From positions 1 through 33,441 of the forward strand of contig JACPMQ010000071.1 in NCBI GenBank assembly GCA_016185955.1: a stretch of DNA of 33,441 nucleotides. The letters are read 5' to 3'. Position numbers and translations under genes: made by a program. This DNA is from Candidatus Woesearchaeota archaeon (GTDB taxonomy: Archaea > Nanobdellota > Nanobdellia > Woesearchaeales > GW2011-AR4). The notes below the pieces were generated by a model. The model saw only the letters and a list, made by a program, of their open reading frames with translations, ran no database searches and was not told the origin of the DNA. This document shows positions 16,082 through 21,586 of the stretch, piece by piece; within the stretch, counting starts at the first letter, position 1; each line of letters starts with the position of its first letter.

Positions 16082-16693
16082 CTATTCCAAAATTTCTGCT
16101 TTGCTGTTTTTTACTACTATTTTGCTTTCGCCAAATAATTTTATTCCCTTAATTATAATTTCCTGCTCTGCTTTCTGCACTTTTTCCTTTAAGCTCCCTG
16201 CAGTCTCATTTTTATCAATATTAACTTTTTTTTGCAGTATTATTGGCCCTGAATCAACATTTTCATCGACAAAATGCAATGTGCAACCAGTAAATTTAAT
16301 TCCTGATTTTAAAACAGCTGCATGCACATCCATGTCCATGCTACCGGCAAAATCCGGCAGTAAAGAAGGATGTATATTCATCAGCCTGTTTTTCCATTTG
16401 GTTACAAAACTATTGCTTAAAATTCTCATGTAGCCTATAAGCAGCACTAAATCAACATTATGCTTATCAAGAACTTTATTCACTTCATTATCAAATTCTT
16501 CTCTTTTTAGTCCTTTTGGATTTACAAAAACAGCATCTATATTATGCTTTCTTGCTCTTTCAAGAGCATAGGCATCTTCTTTGTTGCTTATAACAATAGA
16601 AATCCTCGCATCTAATTTTTTGGATTCTATGGCATCAATTATAGCCTGCATATCTGTTGCCCTTGTAGAAGCCAAAATTCCCAGCTTAATCAC
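16082..16693 (-). CDS. purN: Phosphoribosylglycinamide formyltransferase PurN
   Basis: 203-residue enzyme transferring a formyl group from 10-formyl-THF to GAR in purine synthesis. Catalytic Asn106, His108 and Asp147 lie in NIHPSLLP and FVDENVDSGPIILQKK, at nearly the same positions as in the E. coli enzyme. The N-terminal GSN-type loop is replaced by AST-RATDMQA. The start is GTG; no ATG fits the family N-terminus. Both PurN and PurH need folate cofactor, implying folate use or uptake in this organism. Cotranscribed with purH. Confidence 0.93.
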   Translation of the reverse strand: MIKLGILASTRATDMQAIIDAIESKKLDARISIVISNKEDAYALERARKHNIDAVFVNPKGLKREEFDNEVNKVLDKHNVDLVLLIGYMRILSNSFVTKWKNRLMNIHPSLLPDFAGSMDMDVHAAVLKSGIKFTGCTLHFVDENVDSGPIILQKKVNIDKNETAGSLKEKVQKAEQEIIIKGIKLFGESKIVVKNSKAEILE

Positions 16694-16726
16694 AAAACCA
16701 CCGGTAAGAAAAAGAATATAGGGGTG

Positions 16727-16734
16727 TTTATAAA
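16727..16734 (-). promoter_or_regulatory. Candidate TATA box of purN-purH
   Basis: TTTATAAA (its own complement) lies 34-41 bases upstream of the purN GTG on the minus strand. A second AT-rich site TATATT at 16715-16720 is closer. Either would give a very short leader. Assignment is by position only. Confidence 0.4.
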
Positions 16735-16805
16735 TTTATGTTTTAAATAGGAAACATTTTACTATGCCTTTTTTGCATCTTTTTGAGAAGCTTTTTTCCG
16801 AATGG

Positions 16806-16817
16806 TTTATATATAAA
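16806..16817 (+). promoter_or_regulatory. Candidate TATA box of the biotin uptake operon
   Basis: TTTATATATAAA is a strong 12-base symmetric TATA-like site in the purN/biotin-carrier intergenic region. Use of it would put repeats B2 and A3 in a leader of about 60 bases. A second site, TTTATAG at 16871-16877, is 25-31 bases before the ATG and would give a leaderless message. Both are plausible. Confidence 0.45.
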
Positions 16818-16820
16818 TCA

Positions 16821-16859
16821 AAACACTAAAAAATCTGCAAGACATATTTTTAGTGTTTT
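16821..16859. repeat. Family B palindromic repeat, copy B2 (degenerate)
   Basis: Outer arms AAACACTAAAAA and TTTTTAGTGTTT pair, but the inner part (ATCTGCAAGACATA) no longer matches: the right inner arm reads GACAT where copies B1 and B3 have GCAGAT. Inner divergence with a preserved outer stem suggests an older copy. Confidence 0.75.
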
Positions 16860-16874
16860 GCGGTGGAATTTTTA
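16859..16874. repeat. Family A half-repeat A3
   Basis: TTGCGGTGGAATTTTT is identical to the right half of family A hairpins (compare TTGCGGTGGAATTTT at 26485-26499), but the left half is missing. It lies directly against copy B2. It looks like a truncated A copy joined to B, upstream of the biotin-carrier gene. Confidence 0.6.
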
Positions 16875-16901
16875 TAGTTAGTTATACAACAAATTTTGAA
16901 A

Positions 16902-17291
16902 ATGGAGGATTTGACAATAAAAGTTGATGGTAAGGAATACAATGTTAAGGTAGAAGAGACAGAAGACGGCAGAATTTTAGTGCATTGCAACGGCGATGTT
17001 TATGAAATTCAGACAACTGGAAGCAAAGAAACATCAATTTTCAACAGAACTAAGAAAAAGAGCATAGAGGAAACCGGAAAATGCGCTGTTACAGCTCCGC
17101 TTCCTGGAACAATTTATGAAGTAAGGGTAAAGCCCAATGATATTGTTAAAGAAGGCGATTTATTAATAAAGCTTGTAGCCATGAAAATGGAAAATGATAT
17201 AATTGCGCCTAAAGGTGGAATTATAAAAGAGGTCAATGTCAAAAAGAACGATAATGTTAATAAGGATGATATTCTCCTTATTATAGAGTGA
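16902..17291 (+). CDS. Biotin carboxyl carrier protein
   Basis: 129-residue carrier of the covalently bound biotin used by an acyl-CoA carboxylase. Residues 60-129 form the biotinyl domain: TAPLPGTIYEVRVKPND, the attachment site AMKM with biotinylated Lys95, and IIAPKGGIIKEVNVKKND. The residue before AMKM is Val instead of the usual Glu. The N-terminal half is a short beta-rich segment of the kind found in small free-standing carriers. ATG 16902 overlaps a GGAGG motif, so the start has no Shine-Dalgarno site upstream. Its partners are the biotin carboxylase and carboxyltransferase on the opposite strand, 4-8 kb away. Confidence 0.92.
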   Translation: MEDLTIKVDGKEYNVKVEETEDGRILVHCNGDVYEIQTTGSKETSIFNRTKKKSIEETGKCAVTAPLPGTIYEVRVKPNDIVKEGDLLIKLVAMKMENDIIAPKGGIIKEVNVKKNDNVNKDDILLIIE

Positions 17292-17301
17292 TTAGAGGAA
17301 T

Positions 17302-18069
17302 ATGGCAAAAAAAAATATTGCAAAAAATGAAAATGCCGACGAGCATCTAAATTTGAAGCCATTGGTTTTATCTGCTTTGTTTGCCGCGCTTACAGCCGCT
17401 GTTGCGCAAATTAAAATACCTTTAGGATTTACTCCTGTCCCTATAACCTTGCAAACTTTGCTTGTATTGCTTGCAGGAGCAATATTAGGCCCTTATTATG
17501 GCGCAATGTCTATGACTATTTATCTTGCTTTAGGCGCGATCGGACTTCCAGTATTTGCAGGCGGTTCTGGCAGTATAGCCGCTTTTTTCGGTCCCACTGG
17601 AGGCTATTTATTAAGCTACCCAGTTGCTGCATTTGCAGTAGGAAAAATATTGGAAAACAAAAGAAACAAATTTTTAAAATATTTTTCATTTTTTGCTATT
17701 GTTAGTTTGGTGGCTATTGTAGCTGCTGACTCAATATTTAAAATTGGAGTAATCCCCTTTCTCTTAAAAATATCAGATAGGGTAAGACTGATGGTTATAG
17801 TGCTCAGCATATTTGTGCTTCTTTTGTTATTCTTAATGGTTTATGCAAAAAAATATTTTCCTGCAGATATTGTGCTTGCTATGCTTGCAGCTACTTTGAT
17901 AATTTACGCTATGGGAGCATTGCACGGAAAAATCGTTACTAAGCTTCCATGGAGCGCGATATTTGTAGGCTGGGTGCTTCCATTTATAGTCGGAGATGTG
18001 ATAAAACTGTTAATAGCTGCGTGGATAGCGGATAATGCGGTAAAAGGGCTTATAAAAATAAAATATTAA
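17302..18069 (+). CDS. bioY: BioY biotin transporter substrate-binding subunit
   Basis: 255-residue membrane S-component that binds biotin for an ECF-type transporter. Family signatures are PLGFTPVPITLQTLLVLLAG, ILGPYYGAMSMTIYLALGAI, GLPVFAGGSG, FFGPTGGYLLSYPVAAF and the C-terminal GWVLPFIVGDVIKLLIAAW. BioY is usually about 190 residues; here about 60 residues with two extra hydrophobic segments are inserted after LLSYPVAAFAVGKI. It is followed by a thioredoxin-like gene, EcfA and EcfT, which complete the transporter. Confidence 0.94.
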   Translation: MAKKNIAKNENADEHLNLKPLVLSALFAALTAAVAQIKIPLGFTPVPITLQTLLVLLAGAILGPYYGAMSMTIYLALGAIGLPVFAGGSGSIAAFFGPTGGYLLSYPVAAFAVGKILENKRNKFLKYFSFFAIVSLVAIVAADSIFKIGVIPFLLKISDRVRLMVIVLSIFVLLLLFLMVYAKKYFPADIVLAMLAATLIIYAMGALHGKIVTKLPWSAIFVGWVLPFIVGDVIKLLIAAWIADNAVKGLIKIKY

Positions 18070-18084
18070 TTTGCTTCTCGTATA

Positions 18085-18990
18085 ATGGTAGAATTTTTAC
18101 AAAAAAAATTAGGGCATGAAAAACTTATTCTTCTGAAAATTTTTTCTTACAGCTGTATGAATTGTCTGAGGTCTTTTGCATTTATAAGAAAAATAAATGA
18201 TAAGTACAGGAAATATGGATTAATAACAGTTATTGTACATCCTCCTGAATGGAAATTTGAAAAGAAAAAAAGCAATGTGCTTTGCGCATTAAAAAAGTAT
18301 AATATTAGGATTCCAATAATAATTGACCGAAATAAGAAAGTTATAGAAAAGCTTGGAATAGATTTCTGGCCAGCGCAGATATTGCTAAAAACGAATTTTC
18401 CGCCGCTCATAGAGCGGTGGAAATTTCGTTGTGGTAAAACAAAAGCCAAGCCGATGAAAGGCAAAAATGCGAAACCGATAAATGGCACATTTGTAAAAAT
18501 TGCCTATAAGCATATTGGAGAAGGAAATTACAAAGAGCTGGAAAATAAAATAATAAAGCTCTTAAAAATAAATCCCGATAAGGTATTTAAAAAAGTATTC
18601 AGAAAAGAGCCGAGCTACAGCAAATTTCCAAGCGTGTATTGCGGCAAAAGAAAAAATGGAAAAATAAAACTATTGGGGCAAAAAATAAAATTAAAATTTA
18701 ATGTTATTTATACTGATAAGAATTGGATTCAAAGGCAGGAATATATTAAATCAGTAGCTGATAAAGCTTCTTTAGAAATTGCCTCAAAAGGCAGGATAAT
18801 AAATTTTGTTGCAGAATCTCTGTTACAAAAAAAAATAAAAGTGGATGTGAAAGTAAATAATTATATAAAAACAATAATGGTGGGCAAGCCAAGGCTATAT
18901 ACGCTTATTGAATTAAAATCCAGTAAACTAAATAAGCTAAGGCTAATATCAGATCCTAATTTGGCAATATACTCATTTTCATTCCAATGA
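18085..18990 (+). CDS. DipZ-like thioredoxin-fold protein with C-terminal beta domain and in-frame repeat insertion
   Basis: 301 residues. The N-terminal 100 resemble the thioredoxin domain of DipZ/TlpA-type proteins: the CxxC site SCMNC (Cys24, Cys27), VIVHPPEWKFEKKKSNV, and cis-Pro96 in FWPA. The end (RLYTLIELK...YSFSF) resembles the beta-rich C-terminal domain of DipZ. The CcdA membrane part of DipZ is absent and no signal peptide is obvious. Between WPA and GEG there are about 30 extra residues (about 102-135), and their DNA contains family A hairpin A4. The gene overlaps ecfA by 4 bases (ATGA). Its role inside a biotin operon is unknown; thiol redox is inferred from CxxC only. Confidence 0.75.
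   Translation: MVEFLQKKLGHEKLILLKIFSYSCMNCLRSFAFIRKINDKYRKYGLITVIVHPPEWKFEKKKSNVLCALKKYNIRIPIIIDRNKKVIEKLGIDFWPAQILLKTNFPPLIERWKFRCGKTKAKPMKGKNAKPINGTFVKIAYKHIGEGNYKELENKIIKLLKINPDKVFKKVFRKEPSYSKFPSVYCGKRKNGKIKLLGQKIKLKFNVIYTDKNWIQRQEYIKSVADKASLEIASKGRIINFVAESLLQKKIKVDVKVNNYIKTIMVGKPRLYTLIELKSSKLNKLRLISDPNLAIYSFSFQ
18390..18430. repeat. Family A palindromic repeat A4, inside a coding sequence
   Basis: 41-base hairpin with outer arms AACGAA/TTCGTT and inner arms TTTCCGCCGCTC/GAGCGGTGGAAA (one G-T pair) around an ATA loop. It lies wholly within the thioredoxin-like gene and is read through in frame as residues about 102-116. Its inner sequence CCGCTCATAGAGCGGTGG is closely matched by copy A5 at 20359-20376 on the other strand. 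Confidence 0.85.
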
Positions 18991-19685
18991 TAGAAACAAA
19001 AAATCTTTATTTTAAATATGAGGACAATCTTATTTTAAAAAATATAAGCATAGAAATAAATGATGGCAGCTTTATAGCCATTATCGGGGCAAATGGCTCT
19101 GGAAAAACAACTCTTGCGAAGCACTTTAACGCGCTGCTTCTCCCCACAAAGGGCAATGTTTTAATAGATAATATTGACACAAAAAAAAAACAGTTTAATG
19201 CAAGAAAAAATGTAGGCTTTGTTTTTCAAAATGCTGAAGACCAATTAATTTATTCTATTGTCGAGGAAGATATTGCCTTTGGGCTTGAAAACCTTGGAAT
19301 TGAAGCAAGCGACATAAGGAAGAAAGTCAAGGAAATAACGAAGATGCTTGGCATAGAGCATATTGCAAAACAGAATGTGAATATGCTTTCCGGCGGTCAA
19401 AAACAGCTTGCAGCATTGGCAGGAGTATTAGTAATGAAGCCAAAATACATTGTTTTTGACGAGCCTACAGCAATGCTTGACACAAGAAATAAGAGAAACA
19501 TCATTAATATCATGGGCAATTTAAACAAAAGGGAAAAAATCGGGATAATACTTGTGACAAACATCTTGGAGGATATAAAGCATGCCAACAGCATTATCGC
19601 GATAAAAAATGGAAGCATAATTTTTAACGGAAAAAAATCAAGGCTTAGCAATGCTGTAATAAAAAGGTGCGGTTTAGATGCTTAA
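18987..19685 (+). CDS. ECF transporter ATPase (EcfA/BioM-like)
   Basis: 232-residue ABC ATPase powering biotin uptake with BioY and EcfT. Walker A is GANGSGKT (34-41), the Q-loop is GFVFQNAEDQLI, the signature is LSGGQKQ (134-140) and Walker B is YIVFDEP (154-160). At the H-loop the invariant switch His is Asn192 (LVTNILEDIKHA; family LVTHD/H). Only one ATPase gene is present, so a homodimer is expected, and both sites would carry the Asn. The gene overlaps both neighbours (4 bases upstream, 8 downstream). Confidence 0.9.
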   Translation: MIETKNLYFKYEDNLILKNISIEINDGSFIAIIGANGSGKTTLAKHFNALLLPTKGNVLIDNIDTKKKQFNARKNVGFVFQNAEDQLIYSIVEEDIAFGLENLGIEASDIRKKVKEITKMLGIEHIAKQNVNMLSGGQKQLAALAGVLVMKPKYIVFDEPTAMLDTRNKRNIINIMGNLNKREKIGIILVTNILEDIKHANSIIAIKNGSIIFNGKKSRLSNAVIKRCGLDA

Positions 19686-20346
19686 GAAGCTTGCTTTCGG
19701 ACAGTATATCCATAAAAACTCCGCAATCCACAAATTAGATGCCAGAGTAAAAATTTTATCGGTTTTCTTGCTGAGCTTATTTGCATCAACGATTAAGTCT
19801 TATGATAAGATGGCAATATTAACTTTTTTTGTGATTTTTACAGTGATGCTTGCTAAAATAGGAATAATAAGATTGATTAAAAGCTTAAAGCCTTTTTTTT
19901 ATATGTATCTCTTCATAATACTTATGTACACATTGTTTTCAAAAAATCAGCTTCTCATAGGAATATTAACAGTGTGGAAATTCGCATTATTTGTTGTTAT
20001 AGGAGCTATATTAACTTTTACTACAACCATAACCAGCTTAACTAATGCAATTGAAAAGCTATTAATGCCTCTGAAGTTTTTTGGAATAAACCAAAGAAAT
20101 GTTTCGCTTTTATTGTCCCTCGCAATAAGGTTCATACCCTCTTTTTTTTTATATGCGGAAAAGATAAAAGATGCAAGGGTTTCAAGGCTTGGAGCCTTTA
20201 AAATAAGGCATTTGAACCTTTTAGTTGCCCCTTTAATGGAAAGGCTGTTTAAAACTGCTTCCACTGTAAGCGAGGCTATGCTGTCAAGAAATTATTCATC
20301 AAAAAGAAAAAAGCAAAACTGCAATGGCCATAAACTCCGCTGGTAA
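19678..20346 (+). CDS. ECF transporter transmembrane subunit EcfT (BioN-like)
   Basis: 222-residue membrane coupling subunit. The EcfT hallmarks are the start FGQYIHKNSAIHKLDARVKI, several hydrophobic segments, and two C-terminal coupling-helix motifs in the Ala-Arg-Gly class. Here the motifs read KDARVSRLGAF and SEAMLSRNY, the second replacing ARG with SRN. It starts within the end of the ATPase gene and completes a BioY-EcfA-EcfT biotin importer. A short Lys/Asn-rich tail follows. Confidence 0.9.
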   Translation: MLKKLAFGQYIHKNSAIHKLDARVKILSVFLLSLFASTIKSYDKMAILTFFVIFTVMLAKIGIIRLIKSLKPFFYMYLFIILMYTLFSKNQLLIGILTVWKFALFVVIGAILTFTTTITSLTNAIEKLLMPLKFFGINQRNVSLLLSLAIRFIPSFFLYAEKIKDARVSRLGAFKIRHLNLLVAPLMERLFKTASTVSEAMLSRNYSSKRKKQNCNGHKLRW

Positions 20347-20385
20347 AAACAAATTTTCCACCGTTCTATGAGCGGCAGAATTTTT
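20347..20385. repeat. Family A palindrome A5 between convergent genes
   Basis: Imperfect hairpin (AAAACAAATTTTCC... with ...GAATTTTT) with central stem CCGTT/GAGCGG. It fills the 43-base gap between the ends of ecfT (20346) and the convergent small membrane protein gene (20390). It may end transcription on both strands. Its centre is nearly identical to A4. Confidence 0.7.
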
Positions 20386-20389
20386 AAGT

Positions 20390-20644
20390 TTACTCCTTAG
20401 AAGTTTTTTGCCCAAACAAAATTCCTGCGAGCACATTCAAAGCCCATGCCTGCAATACATTTATCTTGTATAGGCTGCCAAAAATAAAATTCCACAGCAA
20501 TTTCACTGGAAGGGCAAGCACTAATCCAACTATTCCGCTTATTAATATGACTAATGCTATTGTGTATGCCACTTCCAGCATTCTCCTCAATATCGGCACT
20601 TGCTCTAAAAATTTTATCATTGGGAAAATATAGGCAAATTTCAC
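20390..20644 (-). CDS. Small membrane protein of unknown function
   Basis: 84 residues with two hydrophobic stretches (about 27-50 and 66-80). The second half, ALPVKLLWNFIFGSLYKIN followed by QAWALNVLAGILFG, resembles a widespread class of small membrane proteins with an LPVKWLWNW...WQALGLLLLSRILFG pattern, whose function I do not know. The ATG at 20644 has TTTAAAT-type sequence about 10-20 bases upstream. It lies between the two biotin operons, but nothing ties it to biotin. Confidence 0.65.
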   Translation of the reverse strand: MKFAYIFPMIKFLEQVPILRRMLEVAYTIALVILISGIVGLVLALPVKLLWNFIFGSLYKINVLQAWALNVLAGILFGQKTSKE

Positions 20645-20670
20645 GATTATTTAAATTTTTGTAAAAATAG

Positions 20671-20874
20671 TAACTGCTAACATAGATTTGTCCGAGAAGC
20701 AGGGTTTTTGCGAAAGTTTAATTTAGTGCTTGTGCGGAGCCTTATACTCCTCTCAACTTCGCAACATTTCATGTTGCTCAGGTCGCTTATCACAATCCTA
20801 CGGAGTTTTCTGAATTGGCAAATACGCACAAGCACCGACTTTCGCAAAAACCCTTTATGCTGTGTTAGCAGTTA
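20671..20874. mobile_element. Long terminal-inverted-repeat element E1 (about 204 bp, non-coding)
   Basis: Ends are a perfect 12-base inverted repeat, TAACTGCTAACA (20671-20682) and TGTTAGCAGTTA (20863-20874). Inside it GGGTTTTTGCGAAAGT (20702-20717) pairs with ACTTTCGCAAAAACCC (20838-20853), and GTGCTTGTGCG (20727-20737) with CGCACAAGCAC (20825-20835). The centre has a smaller hairpin GCAACAT/ATGTTGC. No protein is encoded. The right end covers the last codons and stop of birA. Element E2 at 26391 shares both ends. MITE-like by form, although no transposase or clear target duplication is seen. Confidence 0.8.
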
Positions 20875-21586
20875 TGAAAATATCCCCTTCCATTATTTTT
20901 TTAATTTTGCCATTATCCAGCTTTAACAGTAAGTTGCAGTCTTTGTCTATGCCAATTGCTTTGCCTGCATATTCTCCTTCTAAAGTCTTTGCCTTTACCC
21001 ATTTGCCTATTGTATGCGAAGATTTTTTCCAGAGATTGGTGATTTTAAGGCAATCATGTTTTTCATAATAGGCATATAGCCGCTGAAATTCCCTTATTAT
21101 AAATTTTGCCGCTGTTTTAACTTCAAATTGCTTATTACATTCTATTTTTAATGATGTGGCTTTTTCCATAATAATTTTCGGAAATTTTTTCTGGTTTATG
21201 TTAAGCCCTATGCCAATGATTGCATAAGTTTTTTTGCCGTGCAAAATTTCTGTTAAAATGCCGCATACCTTCTTGCCATTTACTAAAACATCATTGGGCC
21301 ACTTTACCATTCCATTTAATCCTGACAAGGATTTTATTGATTTTGAAACAGCTAAAGAAGCGATTAGTGTGAGGTATTTAATTTTGTCGGAGTTTTTTTC
21401 TTTGAGGAGAATTGTCATGTATAATCCTCCTGAACTAGAGCTCCATTTTCTGTTAAAGCGGCCTCTGCCTTTTGTCTGCCTTTCAGCTATAACTACTAAG
21501 TTAAAATTACCCTTTTCAGCAAAAGTTTTGGCCTTATCATTAGTGGAAGAAACAGTATTGTAATTATAAAGCTGAAAGTTTGGCAT
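20855..21586 (-). CDS. birA: Biotin-[acetyl-CoA carboxylase] ligase BirA, catalytic form without DNA-binding domain
   Basis: 243-residue enzyme that activates biotin with ATP and attaches it to the carrier protein. Motifs are SSTNDKAK (13-20), the biotin/AMP loop GRGRFNRKW (40-48), GGLYMTILLKE, KWPNDVLVNGKKVCGIL (95-111) and IGIGLNIN. The C-terminal SH3-like domain has GEYAGKAIGIDKDCNLLLKL. There is no N-terminal helix-turn-helix, so it cannot act as the E. coli-type repressor. The start overlaps the accC stop by one base (TAATG). The final residues ITANTA and the stop come from repeat element E1. Confidence 0.93.
   Translation of the reverse strand: MPNFQLYNYNTVSSTNDKAKTFAEKGNFNLVVIAERQTKGRGRFNRKWSSSSGGLYMTILLKEKNSDKIKYLTLIASLAVSKSIKSLSGLNGMVKWPNDVLVNGKKVCGILTEILHGKKTYAIIGIGLNINQKKFPKIIMEKATSLKIECNKQFEVKTAAKFIIREFQRLYAYYEKHDCLKITNLWKKSSHTIGKWVKAKTLEGEYAGKAIGIDKDCNLLLKLDNGKIKKIMEGDIFITANTA

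Noticed and set aside
20671..20874. E1 as an integron attC site
   Set aside because: The imperfect hairpin form is similar, but the GTTRRRY/RYYYAAC core sites are not present and there is no integrase or cassette layout.
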